A stretch of 64,000 nt of DNA from CAWCUZ01 sp963798795 (GCA_963798795.1 CAWCUZ010000001.1:1240001-1304000); one strand, 5' to 3'. Positions 54,347 to 64,000 are shown, numbered from the stretch's first letter. Numbers and translations are program-made. The notes: a model not told the origin generated them from the sequence alone.

Positions 54347-56600
54347 GGCCTCGTCCCGTCACCGTTTCGACGGTCACGTCCACGCGTTCGCCGGTCAACT
54401 GCGGCAGGCGCAGCGTGAGCCGCCCGTCCGCATCGACGGGCGCTTCGTATTCGCCCGAATGTCCCGGCCCCGCCTGCCACCGGACGACGACCCGGTCGCC
54501 GGCGGGCCACTCCCACGTCGAGCTGCCCGGCCCGAAGCCCTGGGTCACGAACCGCAGCACGCCGGCGCCGCGCTCGAGATCGAAGACCCGCCACCGCGAC
54601 TCCACCAGGTACGCCACCGGCTCGCGCGGCTCACGGCTGGCTGACGACACGGTCTTGAGCGCCACGACGGGCGTCGCGGCGGTTTCGTCCAGCGCGACGT
54701 ACAGACTGCCGAGCGCGTGCCGTTGACCCACCACGCCGCGCGACCGCGCGAAATCGACGGCCGCGAGCGACGCATGATCGAAACGGACCGTCTGAAGCGC
54801 CCCGCGGTCGCGCACCGCCCACGTCCGCGGCGCCACCAGATCGAACGACGCGGAGAAGAAGCCGTCCACGATGCGGCTGAAGCGGCCGGTCTCGATCGGC
54901 GCCAGCTCGAGCGATCGCGCATAGGCCAGGTTGGCCAGCACCGCGCCCAGGCTGGCCTGCCGCTCCCCCGAATACATGTGGTAGTAGATGTCGAACGGCT
55001 TGAGCCGACGGGGCGAGCCGGTGTTGCGCACGGTGGACGCCAGGTACTTGAAACCGTAGAACCGGTCGTGCCACAGGTCGGTGTAGGTGTTCTCGTTGCT
55101 GTTCGACGCGAAGACCTGCAGTTCCCGGCCGGCGCGCACGCCGAGCGGCGCCACCCACGCCACCGACGGGAATTCCTCGTCGAAGCGCGTGTCGCCGCCG
55201 TTGATGTTCGCCAGCCCGAGCGCGCGGGCGCGGGCGACCGCCTGCTCGAAGACCCGCGTGTCGCCCGACCACTGGATCAGGTCCACGCGCTTGCCCGGCG
55301 GCAGCAGCCCGTCGACGAAGGCGGCCGCGCCGTCGATTTCGGTTTTCAGGCTCCACGGGCGGATGGTGTACGAGCGACCCGACTCGGCCGCGTCGGTGTC
55401 GAGCATGTCGACGACGTGCTCGCGCAGGCCGTCCTCGGGCGCGTCGTCTGCACCGGCGGCGCGCGCCGTGGGATCGAACCGGCCCCACTGGAGCGGATGG
55501 CTGTAGGTGTGGATCGCCGCCTCGACCTGGGGCTCCGCATAGATCGCCCGCGCGATGTCGAGGCTCTGGCTGGTGCCGTACCACGCCGGATCGAGGTCGC
55601 CGGCAATCGCGGCCACGCTGACCGGCAGATCCGGATGCTGGCGAATGATGTCCTCGAGCACCACGCGCGCCGAGATCGCGAACTCGGCCTGGAACGGCTC
55701 GACCTGCGTCATGTTCCGCCAGCCATCGCCGTCCACGTGGCTGTAAAAGATGCGGCGTCCCGAGAGCGTCGTCGTGTCGGGCTTCGGCACCTCGTCGGCA
55801 GCGAAGGCCATCCGGAAGAACTCGAACGGGTTCAGGTACCATTGCCGCGCATACTGCCCGTCGATGCGCGCCGCGAACGCTCCATAGCCCGGCGCCACAT
55901 AGGCGCCGCGCGGCGTGATGATGACCAGATCCGAATCGGTCGCGGCCCGATGGTCGAGCCGGATGTGCAGGGCCACGTGGGCGTCGGCGGCCGTCGCCAC
56001 GACGCGCGCGTACGGCGGCGCGACGGCCGGCAGCGGCCGCTCGAAGTCCATCAGCCCACGGTCGCGAGCCGTGTAGCGGGCGGCGTAGGTCGCCGAGATC
56101 CAGCCGGCATCGTAGCGCCAGCCCAGCACGCCCAGCACCCGATTGATGGCCGCCAGCGGCGTCGTCTCGCCGTGCTCGTCGTGCGAGACGCCGAGCGGAC
56201 CGAGGATCACCACGTGCCGGCCGCTCCGCGCGACCGATTCGAGCCAGCGCAGGTAGCGTTGCGGATCGGGCATCGCGTCGGCCGTGAACCAGGTGAGCAC
56301 CCCGCGCACGTCGCCCAGTTCATCGAGGGCGGGCAGCTCGCGCCGGATGTCCTGATAGCGCACGATGAGACCGAGATGATTCAACGGCATCTCGATGAAC
56401 TCATGGATGTTCGTGAACCGCGGTCCCGGCGAGTAGGCGCTGTCCCACAGGGCCAGAACCGCCCTCGGGACGACGCCGGACACCGCCGGCCGTTCCACCC
56501 CGGGCGGGTCCGGCGACACCCGCGGCGCGAACGGCGCCGCCGCGAGCCACGGAGCGCCAAGCCCGGCCGCGACCAGCATGCCGGCGAACAGACGACTCAC
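54336..56600 (-). CDS. pelA: Pel deacetylase, stand-alone PelA deacetylase part
   Basis: The GTG start at 56600 overlaps the upstream stop (GTGA), giving 754 residues with a signal peptide (RLFAGMLVAAGLGAPWLAAA). A Rossmann-like region (VLTWFTADAMPDPQRYLRWL) precedes the carbohydrate-esterase domain, whose metal-binding motif is YSHVDGDGW at 286-294 and IHTYSHPLQWG near 363. The C-terminus is beta-rich. It matches the deacetylase half of PelA, which makes the polymer cationic in the periplasm. In Pseudomonas this half is fused to the hydrolase; here the hydrolase is a separate gene. Confidence 0.9.
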   Translation of the reverse strand: MSRLFAGMLVAAGLGAPWLAAAPFAPRVSPDPPGVERPAVSGVVPRAVLALWDSAYSPGPRFTNIHEFIEMPLNHLGLIVRYQDIRRELPALDELGDVRGVLTWFTADAMPDPQRYLRWLESVARSGRHVVILGPLGVSHDEHGETTPLAAINRVLGVLGWRYDAGWISATYAARYTARDRGLMDFERPLPAVAPPYARVVATAADAHVALHIRLDHRAATDSDLVIITPRGAYVAPGYGAFAARIDGQYARQWYLNPFEFFRMAFAADEVPKPDTTTLSGRRIFYSHVDGDGWRNMTQVEPFQAEFAISARVVLEDIIRQHPDLPVSVAAIAGDLDPAWYGTSQSLDIARAIYAEPQVEAAIHTYSHPLQWGRFDPTARAAGADDAPEDGLREHVVDMLDTDAAESGRSYTIRPWSLKTEIDGAAAFVDGLLPPGKRVDLIQWSGDTRVFEQAVARARALGLANINGGDTRFDEEFPSVAWVAPLGVRAGRELQVFASNSNENTYTDLWHDRFYGFKYLASTVRNTGSPRRLKPFDIYYHMYSGERQASLGAVLANLAYARSLELAPIETGRFSRIVDGFFSASFDLVAPRTWAVRDRGALQTVRFDHASLAAVDFARSRGVVGQRHALGSLYVALDETAATPVVALKTVSSASREPREPVAYLVESRWRVFDLERGAGVLRFVTQGFGPGSSTWEWPAGDRVVVRWQAGPGHSGEYEAPVDADGRLTLRLPQLTGERVDVTVETVTGRGHGG

Positions 56601-57472
56601 TGCGGCTCCTCCACGAGCGAGTCGAGCTGCCGGGTCGACACGTACGGCACGAAGCCGTTCGTCCGCTCTTCCTGATAGAGCCGGCGGACGCCCGAGCGAT
56701 CGGCGGGATCCCAGTAGTCGAGCGTGAAGAGACGCAGCCGCGGGTTGAGGCGGCGGGCCTCGCGCAGTGCCGAGATCTGCCACGCCGCATCGTCGGCCGC
56801 CACGCGGTGGTACGCCTTCGTCTCCGGATCGAAGGTCGACAGCACGGACTCGCCCAGCAGGATGTCGAGACTGCCGGCGATCTGCGGCATCAGGTCGTAG
56901 CCGCGGTTCGCCATCAGCACGATGTCCGGGTACTCGTGTCGGAGGGCCAGCACGAGGTCGGACGCCGCCCGCTTCATCCCGCGATACCGCGCCGGGTCCT
57001 GCGTTTCGAGAGCAACCGCGTCGTCGAGCGTGTCGAGAAACAGTCCGCTGAAGCCGGACGCCAACGCGCGCGGCACGAGGTCTTCGAGCACGAGTCGGGT
57101 CCAGTCGGGCCGGCGGAGGTCGAGGTAGCTGGCGTCAGGCCACGTGGGGTTGGGGCCGATCAGGATCCCTGCGCGCCGCAGGTTCGCGAAGAAATCGCGG
57201 CTCCGCTCGGCCTCGCCGAGCGACAGATACGCGAGCACGGTCCGCCGGCGCTCGGTGATCGGCGGCAGCACCGGATGGTGATCCGGGTCGAGCACGATGA
57301 CGTCGTAGGCCGCCAGGTCGAAGGCCGACGGCCGATCCGTGTAGCAGACCGTCCAGCGCTCCGGCGCCGGCGCGCGGGCCGCCGGCGACGGTGCCGGCGC
57401 ACCGGTTACCGGGACCGAGGCGCAGGCGGCAAGCGCGGCCGCGGCCGTGACAAGACGTGCAGTAGCCCGCAT
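56597..57472 (-). CDS. pelA: Pel glycoside hydrolase (PelA hydrolase part, GH114-like lipoprotein)
   Basis: The 291-residue protein has a lipobox (AAALAAC, Cys17), so it should be anchored to a membrane. The TIM-barrel motifs of endo-alpha-1,4-polygalactosaminidase-like proteins are present: VCYTDRPSAFDLAAYDVIVL, RTVLAYLSLGEAERSRDFF, GFSGLFLDTLDD (acid pair near 147-151) and ILLGESVLSTF (E208, a candidate catalytic acid). PelA's hydrolase domain degrades Pel. It is the first gene of the operon, with the downstream gene overlapping by GTGA. Confidence 0.86.
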   Translation of the reverse strand: MRATARLVTAAAALAACASVPVTGAPAPSPAARAPAPERWTVCYTDRPSAFDLAAYDVIVLDPDHHPVLPPITERRRTVLAYLSLGEAERSRDFFANLRRAGILIGPNPTWPDASYLDLRRPDWTRLVLEDLVPRALASGFSGLFLDTLDDAVALETQDPARYRGMKRAASDLVLALRHEYPDIVLMANRGYDLMPQIAGSLDILLGESVLSTFDPETKAYHRVAADDAAWQISALREARRLNPRLRLFTLDYWDPADRSGVRRLYQEERTNGFVPYVSTRQLDSLVEEPQ

Positions 57473-57845
57473 ATGGCGATCAATCCGGGCACTCCTGGAC
57501 GAACCGCAGTCGCCGCCGGCCGGGGTGCCGGGCCGTTATGGTTACAATCGGCGTACCGGCCCATTTCCCGGCCACTGGACATGTGGTTCTGAAATTGCCC
57601 GGCAAGCCATTACGGCTTCCGGGGGAAGGCATACAATTTTGAAATTCGATCTGAGTCCGGCTTGTGGACGGGCCGGAGCGACAAGCCGGTAGAAGAGCGC
57701 CGCGATCGGGGCTGCAGCCTCACCGTGTCGCGCCGCGAGCGCGGGCGTTTCCGCTGTCGTTCGCTCGCTTGACATCGCCGCCGCGGCGACCAGCTCCAGA
57801 TTGCAGAAGGCTTCGCACTCAGGTCCGAGCCGTCGTCGAACGGGA
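57473..57845. promoter_or_regulatory. Intergenic region with two hairpins between pgi and the pel operon
   Basis: No gene is present. CCGGCTTGT/ACAAGCCGG (57657-57665 and 57681-57689) is a perfect nine-base inverted repeat that could end pgi transcription. CCCGGCAAGCC/GGCTTCCGGG (57598-57608 and 57614-57623) forms a second, slightly mismatched hairpin. The AT-rich stretch ATACAATTTTGAAATTCGA lies between them and is the most promoter-like part for the pel operon. No clear c-di-GMP riboswitch fold or sigma-54 site was seen. Confidence 0.45.
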
Positions 57846-59493
57846 TCAACTCCGATCGCGGCGCAGGCGATAGCGTCGGATCAGTTCGTTGGTCGAGCTG
57901 TCGTGCGAGCGCGCCGGTTCGGCGGCGCTGGTCAATTCAGGGACGATGCGCGACGCGAGCACTTTGCCGAGCTCGACGCCCCACTGGTCGAACGAGTCGA
58001 TCTCCCAGATCGCTCCCTGCGTGAACACGCTGTGCTCGTAGAGCGCGACGAGCGCCCCGAGCGTCGCCGGCGTCAGCCGATCGGCGAGGATGGTGTTGGT
58101 GGGCCGGTTGCCGTCGAACGTGCGGTGGGGCACGAGCGGCTCCGGCGTGCCGCCGGCGCGCACCTCGTCGGCGGTCCTGCCGAACGCCAGCGCCTGCGTC
58201 TGCGCAAAGACGTTGGCCATGAGCAGGTCGTGATGGTCCCCCATCGGGTTCAGCGACTGGTGGAAGCCGATGAAGTCGCACGGAATGAGGCGCGTGCCCT
58301 GATGGATGAGCTGATAGAACGAATGCTGGCCGTTCGTCCCGGGCTCGCCCCAGTAGATCGGTCCGGTGTCGTAGTCCACCGGCACGCCGTCGAGCGTCAC
58401 GTGCTTGCCGTTGCTCTCCATCGTGAGCTGCTGCAGGTACGCGGGCAGCCGCTTCAGGTACTGCTCGTACGGCAGCACGGCGACCGTCGAGGCGCCGAAG
58501 AAGTCGGTGTACCAGACCGTGAGCAGTCCAAGCAGGACCGGCAGGTTCTGCTCGAACGGCGCGGTCCGGAAATGCTCGTCCATCGCATGGAACCCGGCCA
58601 GCATGTCGCGGAAGTGCTCCGGACCGACGGCCACCATCGTGGACAACCCGATCGCCGAGTCCATGGAGTACCGGCCGCCAACCCAGTCCCAGAACCCGAA
58701 CATCCGGGCGGTGTCGATGCCGAACGCCGCCACCTGCTCGGCATTGGTCGACACGGCCACGAAGTGCCGGCCAATCGCGCGCTCGTCGCCGAGGCCCCTG
58801 ACCGTCCACGCCCGCGCCGTCCGCGCGTTGGTCATCGTCTCGAGCGTCGTGAACGTCTTTGACGCCACGATGAAGAGGGTCTCGGCGGGGTCGAGATCGC
58901 GGGTCGCCTCGGCGAAATCCGTGCCATCCACGTTCGACACGAAGCGAAACGTCAGAATCCCGCGCGCTGTAATGCCGCAGCGCCTCGTAGGCCATCACGG
59001 GTCCGAGATCCGAGCCCCCGATGCCGATGTTGACGACGGCGCGCACGCGCCGGCCGGTGTGTCCGCGCCAGCGGCCGTCCCGGACCTCGTCGGCGAACGC
59101 CGCCATCCGGTCCAGCACTTCGTGCACCTGCGGCACGACGTTCTCGCGTCCGAGGACGATCGACGCCCCCTTCGGCGCGCGAAGGGCGACGTGCAGCACG
59201 GCCCGCTGCTCCGTCGTGTTGATCCGATCGCCGCGGAACATCGCGTCGATGCGCCCGCGGAGTCCGCACGCATCGGCCAGGGCCACCAGCAGACGGAGCG
59301 TCTCGGCGGTGAGGCGGTTCTTCGAATAGTCGAGATAGAGGCCGCCGCCCTCGGCCGTGAAGCGGCGGCCGCGCGCCGGATCGCCCGCGAAGAGCGACCG
59401 CAGATGCACGCCGCTCAGTTGCTGCGCGTGCCGCGACAGCGCCCGCCAGGCTTCCCGCGCCGTCAGGGGTGGCCGACCGGCTGGAGGCACCAT
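57846..59493 (-). CDS. pgi: Glucose-6-phosphate isomerase, one frameshift
   Basis: The N-terminal frame (from 59493) carries GLYLDYSKNRLTAETLRLLV and the catalytic-site motif VVNIGIGGSDLGPVMAYEAL. Near 58960 one extra T (GGGATTCTGACG) shifts the frame. The rest continues as TFRFVSNVDGTDFAEA, SKTFTTLETMTNARTARAW, the PGI signature WVGGRYSMDSAIG, and GAIWEIDSFDQWGVELGK to the stop at 57846. Combined length, about 548 residues, is normal. It interconverts glucose-6-P and fructose-6-P, the precursor of amino-sugars used for Pel. The shift may be a sequence error. Confidence 0.88.
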
Positions 59494-59661
59494 CCAGTCA
59501 GTTTACCCGTCGCCTCGGCGGCTGGCGACGTGCCGCCGTTGACCTCCGAAACGACCTGACGGCCGTGATGTGCTTCGGAGCTGACATGTCGTATCCTTGA
59601 CGCCCGCTGACTCCACGCGGGGCTCGGATGGCTTCGCAGGGACGGCCGGAGTGGCCAGCCC

Positions 59662-62029
59662 ATGATGAATCGATCGGAAGACGCCGTCGAGGTTCGCGAC
59701 ATGGCCCGAAACCTCATCCGGGCCAACAACGCCGAGTCGCTGGCGCGCGCCGAGGAGGCGCTCGCGCCGGGCGCGTCGAGGGCCGATCCCACGGGCGAGA
59801 CGCACCAGTTGCTGGGGCTCGCCCAGTTCCTGCAGCAGAAGTACGGGCCCGCCCGGGAGAATCTGCGGACGGCTCTGGCCGCGGACCCGCACAACCTGGA
59901 TTGGCAGGTGCTCTTCGATCGAGCTTCCCGCAACGACACCAGCCGGATCGGCGACGGACTCGAACCGACCGAGCCGTTCGACGATGCCCGGCTGGCCCAG
60001 CCGGCAGCGCTGTATCTGCGCGAACCGGACGCCCTCACGCCGCTGGCGCCGGCCCCGTCCGGTCTCGCCTCACTCCTGGGCGGCCTGAGGAACCTGGGCG
60101 GCTCGCTCACCAGGGGACTGGTCCGGTTCGTCCTCTGGTTCGAGACGCGGCACGGCATCGCCGCCGCCTGGAACGAATGCTTCGCGCTCAAGGACGGTGA
60201 CATCCGCCGCGATCTCAAGCTGGGGGGCATCCGCAACTGGATGAACGACCACACCCTGCAGTCGACCTACCCGGCCGGCCAGCTCGTCGGGAATCAGCCG
60301 CCGGCGCAGCTCCGTCCGGCGTGGACGGAGCGGTTCCGGACGGCGAACGGCATGTGGACGACCGACGATCCAGCCGAAGGCGCTGCCGGCACGAGATTCC
60401 AGTGGCAGGGCACGACGCCGATGGCCGAGGTCCGCGTCAACCGGGCGAACGACGCGACGTTGCCAAGCGTGCGTGAGGTGGCCCGCGCGTTCCTGCACTG
60501 CGAGGGAGAACGGGTCCGGGCGCCGTTCCTCAATCAACTCACGATCTGGTGGATTCAGTTCCAGTTGCACGACTGGCTCAACCACCGGCAGCTCCCGCTC
60601 TCGGAAACCGACTCGTTCCACGTGCCTCTTGCCGCCGACGATCCGTTCCGCGCCCGCTACGGCATCGACGAGGTGACCTTCCGCAAGACGCGGCCGGACG
60701 CCACATCCGCGGGCCCGGCCGAGCTCTATCAGAACGAGGTCACGGCCTGGTGGGACGGCAGCCAGATCTACGGCAGCGATCAACGCATGCAGGATCTGGT
60801 GCGAACCGATCCGCGTCAGCCGGCCCGGATCCTGTCCGGCGGCAAGCTGTTTCTCGACAACGGCCTGCTGGCCGTCGACGGCCACGGCCGCGAGGTGTCG
60901 GGGTTCACGCGCAACTGGAACATCGGCCTGAGCATGTTCCACACGCTGTTCGCGCGCGAGCACAACGCCATTTGCGACGTCCTCGCAGCCGCTCACCCGG
61001 ACTGGTCGACCGATCAGCTCTTCCATACGGCGCGTCTGGTCAACGCCGCCGTGATGGCCAAGATCCACACGGTCGAATGGACGCCGGCCGTGCTGCCCAC
61101 GCGATCGATCGTCGTCGGCATGAACGCCAACTGGGACGGCCTCCTCGATGCGATGCTCAAGCGATTCCCCGACCGGAAGGCGCTCAATGCCTTCGATGTG
61201 ACCAACCCGATCCTGGGCGGCCTGGTCGGCGGCAGGCGGAGCAATCACGGCGCCCCGCACGGTTTCACGGAGCAGTTCGCCGAAGTCTACCGGCTGCACC
61301 CGGGCATTCCCGATGCGCTGGAGCACCGGCCCGTTGGCGGCGACCGCGTCGTGGAGACCATCCCGATCGACCAGCTCCGGGAGCGCGGCGCCCGGCCGTG
61401 CCTGGCCCGGCTCGGCCTCGCCGGCGTGCTCAACTCGTTCGGCTGCGCGCACATGCCGGCGCTCATCAACAACAACATGCCGGCGTTCATGAACGACATG
61501 AGCGTCGAAGGCATGCCCGTCACCGACCTGGGTGCCGCCGATTCTGCTTCGAGCCCGCGAGCGGGGCGTGCCGCCCTACAATGAGTTTCGCCGCCAGCTC
61601 GGGATGGCCGCGATCACGGCGTTCGAGGAACTCCAGTGCGATGCCGCCACGGTGGCCCGTCTGGAGCGGGTCTACGGCCCCGGGCGAGACGGCGTCGAGA
61701 AGATGGACCTCGCGGTCGGCATGCTCTGCGATCGCCACCTGCCGCTCGCCGGCTTCGACAACGTCCGCTTCGCAATCTTCCTGCAGATCGCGAGCCGCCG
61801 GCTCGAGGCGGATCCGTTCTTCTGCGAGAAGTTCAGCCCGCGGTACTACTCGCAGGAAGGGATCGACTACGTGGATCGGTCGAACCTGAAGGACCTGCTC
61901 CTGCGCCACTGCCCTGAGCTCAGGCGGAGCGGCCTCATGGGCGTCAACAACGCGTTCGAACCCTGGACGACCACGGCGGCGGACGCGCCGGAGGAGCACC
62001 CGCTGACGGCGTTTGCCGAACGCTACTGA
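59662..62029 (+). CDS. Alpha-dioxygenase-like heme peroxidase (fatty-acid oxygenase), one frameshift
   Basis: An N-terminal TPR-like extension (about 1-95) precedes a heme-peroxidase domain of the alpha-DOX/PIOX type. Motifs are QFQLHDWLNH (distal His near 303), TAWWDGSQIYGSDQ, LFAREHNAICDVLAAAHPDW and AAVMAKIHTVEWTPAVL. VYRLHPGIPD carries the candidate catalytic Tyr543 and proximal His546. Near 61535 the frame changes; the last part reads RARERGVPPYNEFRRQLGMA and ends AFAERY at 62029. Alpha-DOX enzymes convert fatty acids to 2-hydroperoxides. The active site lies before the shift. The next gene overlaps the end by 17 bases. Confidence 0.82.
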
Positions 62030-62885
62030 GACCGGACCGATCCATGACGCGAGCGGCCACGACGTGACGGCGAGCCCGGCACTGAGGCTGTACGACACCG
62101 TGGCCAACCGGCATGTCATCGTCCACGACGGCCGCGTGTACGCAGACCGCAATCGCGATCGCCGAATCGCGCGAGACGAGGCGGCCGGCGAGGACCTGTT
62201 GCGAGACCGCCACGCCGCGCTCGTCGAGGCCGCCGCCTACTTCGTGCGGTACTTCGACATCCACGCACCGGGTGCCGTCAACCAGGATGGGAGCGTGGCA
62301 TGCGGCGGCGCGCTCGACGCCGTCGAGCGGGCGGAATTCGAGTCGGCCGCGGGCACGCCGGAACACCGAACGCGGCTGGCCGAGCACGTCGCCTTCTTCG
62401 ACCGGCGCCACCGCGGGCGCATTTCGCCCGGTGACGGGTATCGCGGCTGGCGCGCCCTTCGCTTCGGCGTCGTGGGCGCCCTCGTGCAGGCTGCCGCCTC
62501 GGCGCTGGTGTTCGGATGGCGCCACGGCGGCACGATCGTCATCGCCGACCTGGGCCGCAGCCGCCCGTCGTCACCCACGGGCATCTACGATCGCGACGGC
62601 CAGATCGACCAGGCCAGGTGGGCGCAGTTCCGGAAGGCGTTCGAGCGCGCCGCCGTTGATGGCCGCCTGAGTGAGCGGCAGGCCAGGAGTGTCATCGCGG
62701 CGGAGGTGACGCTCGGCCGCATCCCCCGGCGCCAGTTCGAATCGCTTTACCGCGTCTGCTGGACGATGAACGGTGGGAAGACGATCACGATCGACCAGAT
62801 CCGCTGGCTCTACGATGGATCGCTCCTCTACCGGGCCGCTTCGCACGCGGATGAGACCGGACGCAGGAGGCTGCGCGCCGTCTGA
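62013..62885 (+). CDS. Caleosin-like protein (putative peroxygenase)
   Basis: The central part reads LAEHVAFFDRRHRGRISPGD, GYRGWRALRFGVVGALVQAA and SPTGIYDRDGQIDQARWAQF. This is the caleosin arrangement of an EF-hand-like loop followed by a proline-containing hydrophobic segment and a YDxxG motif. The EF loop lacks two usual calcium ligands. An extra N-terminal segment (VIVHDGRVYADRNRDRRIAR) resembles another EF-hand. Caleosins in plants and fungi are heme-dependent peroxygenases that use fatty-acid hydroperoxides; bacterial members are uncommon. The start at 62013 is tentative; GTG at 62064 is an alternative. Confidence 0.65.
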   Translation: MPNATETGPIHDASGHDVTASPALRLYDTVANRHVIVHDGRVYADRNRDRRIARDEAAGEDLLRDRHAALVEAAAYFVRYFDIHAPGAVNQDGSVACGGALDAVERAEFESAAGTPEHRTRLAEHVAFFDRRHRGRISPGDGYRGWRALRFGVVGALVQAAASALVFGWRHGGTIVIADLGRSRPSSPTGIYDRDGQIDQARWAQFRKAFERAAVDGRLSERQARSVIAAEVTLGRIPRRQFESLYRVCWTMNGGKTITIDQIRWLYDGSLLYRAASHADETGRRRLRAV

Positions 62886-62912
62886 GGCCGCCGTCGTCGT
62901 TCGAGGTGCATC

Positions 62913-64000
62913 ATGCCGAACCCCGATTGGACAACGGGCATACCAGGGCTGCTCCACGATCGGCTCCTCCCGGCCGGAACGACGTTGATTCGGCAGGGCG
63001 AGGCCGACGACAGCCTGTACATCGTCGTGTCCGGCCGGTTGCGGGTGTCGGTCGCCGTGGACGGGCGCGACGAGGTGCTGGCCGATTGCGGCCCGGACGA
63101 CATCGTCGGGGAGATCGCGTTCCTCACCGGGCGGCAACGCTCCGTGGACGTGACCGCTCTCGAGGCCACCAGGGTGCTCCAACTCTCCAGGCCGGCGTTC
63201 GGGGACCTCGAACGGACCCATCCGGACGTCGCCGCACGCATCTCGAGCGTGCTGTCGAAGCGCCTCAGGAAGTCACAGCTCGGGCTCGAGCTTCACCGAA
63301 GCCATCTGTTCGGCGATCTCGATCCCGTTGCGCTGGCCGATCTCGAGGCGGATCTGGAGTCGGTGACGCTGCAGAGCGGCGAAATATTGTGCCGACAGGG
63401 TGAACCGGGCGATGCGCTCTTCCTGATCATCGACGGGCGCCTCCGGGTCACGGTTCGGGACGACGGGGGTGACGAGCACGTCATCGCCGAGCTGGGACGC
63501 GGCGACGCGGTCGGAGAACTGGCGGTGCTTGGCGGGGAGCGCCGCGCCGCCACCGTCGTCGCAGTAAGAGACACGAACCTGGCCCGGTTGTCGCGCGCGA
63601 GCTTCGAGCGCCATTCGACCAGGTATCCCCACGCGCTCGGGGCGTTCCTCACGAAGACGATGGTCGGGCGGTTCCAGCATCAGGGCTCCGCGCCGGCCCG
63701 TCGCCCCGGCACGATCAACACGCTGGCGGTCGTCGCCGTCTCGCCCGGGCTTGATCTGGACGGGTTCTCCGCAAGGCTCTCGGCTGAACTCTCGCGGCAC
63801 GGACGGAGTCTGCACTTGAGCGCCGCACGCTTCGATCAGTTGGCGGGCCTGCGCGGAGGCTCTCAGGTCGCCGCCGACGCCGGCTCCGACAGCCTGATTG
63901 TCCAGCGCCTGGCGGTCCTGGAGGCGGATCATCGCTACGTCGTCTACCAGACCGACGGACGGAACTCGGCGTGGTCGAGGCGCTCTGTGCGCCAGGCGGA
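62913..64000 (+). CDS. NTE/patatin-type phospholipase with two cyclic-nucleotide-binding domains, partial
   Basis: The ATG at 62913 opens a frame that leaves the window. Two CNB domains are visible: PAGTTLIRQGEADDSLYIVV with DDIVGEIAFLTGRQRSVDVT, and LCRQGEPGDALFLIIDGRLR with GDAVGELAVLGGERRAATVV. Next comes the NTE-family linker GTINTLAVVAVSPGLDLDGF and HRYVVYQTDGRNSAWSRRSV. The catalytic patatin domain should follow beyond 64000. Such proteins are membrane-associated (lyso)phospholipases. The gene follows the caleosin-like gene after 27 bases and would supply free fatty acids. Confidence 0.78.
   Translation, partial: MPNPDWTTGIPGLLHDRLLPAGTTLIRQGEADDSLYIVVSGRLRVSVAVDGRDEVLADCGPDDIVGEIAFLTGRQRSVDVTALEATRVLQLSRPAFGDLERTHPDVAARISSVLSKRLRKSQLGLELHRSHLFGDLDPVALADLEADLESVTLQSGEILCRQGEPGDALFLIIDGRLRVTVRDDGGDEHVIAELGRGDAVGELAVLGGERRAATVVAVRDTNLARLSRASFERHSTRYPHALGAFLTKTMVGRFQHQGSAPARRPGTINTLAVVAVSPGLDLDGFSARLSAELSRHGRSLHLSAARFDQLAGLRGGSQVAADAGSDSLIVQRLAVLEADHRYVVYQTDGRNSAWSRRSVRQA

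Noticed and set aside
57473..57845. A c-di-GMP riboswitch upstream of the pel operon
   Set aside because: Neither a GEMM-I-like core nor a tetraloop receptor pattern could be seen; only two simple hairpins are present.
1..64000. CRISPR arrays, rRNA operons, replication origin or intact prophage
   Set aside because: No regularly spaced repeats, no rRNA core sequences, no DnaA-box cluster and no phage structural genes were noticed.

Overview
The window is a high-GC bacterial chromosome segment that most likely comes from an acidobacterium, probably of the Vicinamibacteria type. That assignment is inferred from family content: several PadR-regulated, ATPase-less MacB/FtsX permeases (ADOPs, acidobacterial duplicated orphan permeases), Ser/Thr kinases with TolB-like propellers, a VPS10/sortilin-type gene tail, an acidobacterial-type ECF sigma fragment and carboxypeptidase-regulatory-like domain proteins. 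No rRNA and no complete tRNA was seen.

Region 1 (1-41 kb) is an accessory zone with heavy gene decay. Six ADOP genes are intact and encoded on both strands: 953-3583, 5014-7698, 8356-10764, 21104-23848, 25578-28199 and 31624-34314. Five of them sit directly behind a padR gene, three of these with 4-base ATGA overlaps. Several PadR promoters show TTGACA-type boxes or palindromic operators. Between these units lie pieces of unrelated genes: ADOP, kinase, ECF sigma, VPS10-like, Fe-S oxidoreductase, ABC-2 permease, flippase, integrase and M28-peptidase-like fragments. Many pieces meet exactly at copies of a 90-100 bp dispersed repeat family (called R1 and R2 here). R1 and R2 share the ordered blocks GTGTCAG, TCTGAGAAC, ATGTTG, AATG and a TATTCTCGA-like end. 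An IS110-type transposase remnant, two tyrosine-recombinase fragments and three tRNA-Leu 3'-half fragments point to repeated integration and excision.

Region 2 (41-44.5 kb) is a short mixed stretch: a ferritin, a secreted protein of unknown function, a broken AraC regulator that runs in frame into an alpha/beta-hydrolase tail, and a RibD/DHFR-like reductase.

Region 3 (44.6-57.5 kb) is a compact minus-strand Pel exopolysaccharide operon in the order pelA-hydrolase, pelA-deacetylase, pelB (frameshifted), pelD, pelE, pelF, pelG. Junctions overlap or are one base apart. PelA is split into two proteins and no pelC was found. PelD keeps an RxxD motif (RGTD), the expected c-di-GMP-binding signature. 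A frameshifted pgi gene lies upstream on the same strand.

Region 4 (59.6-64 kb) holds three plus-strand genes: an alpha-dioxygenase-like heme peroxidase (frameshifted near its C-terminus), a caleosin-like protein, and a two-cNMP-domain NTE/patatin-type phospholipase cut by the window edge. Together they suggest lipase, fatty-acid dioxygenase and peroxygenase steps, that is, an oxylipin-type pathway in a bacterium.

Single-base frameshifts recur in otherwise well-conserved genes (two kinases, DUF305, PadR, AraC, pelB, pgi, dioxygenase). Either this genome is decaying quickly or the consensus sequence carries indel errors. The fragment joins at repeats cannot be explained by base-level errors.
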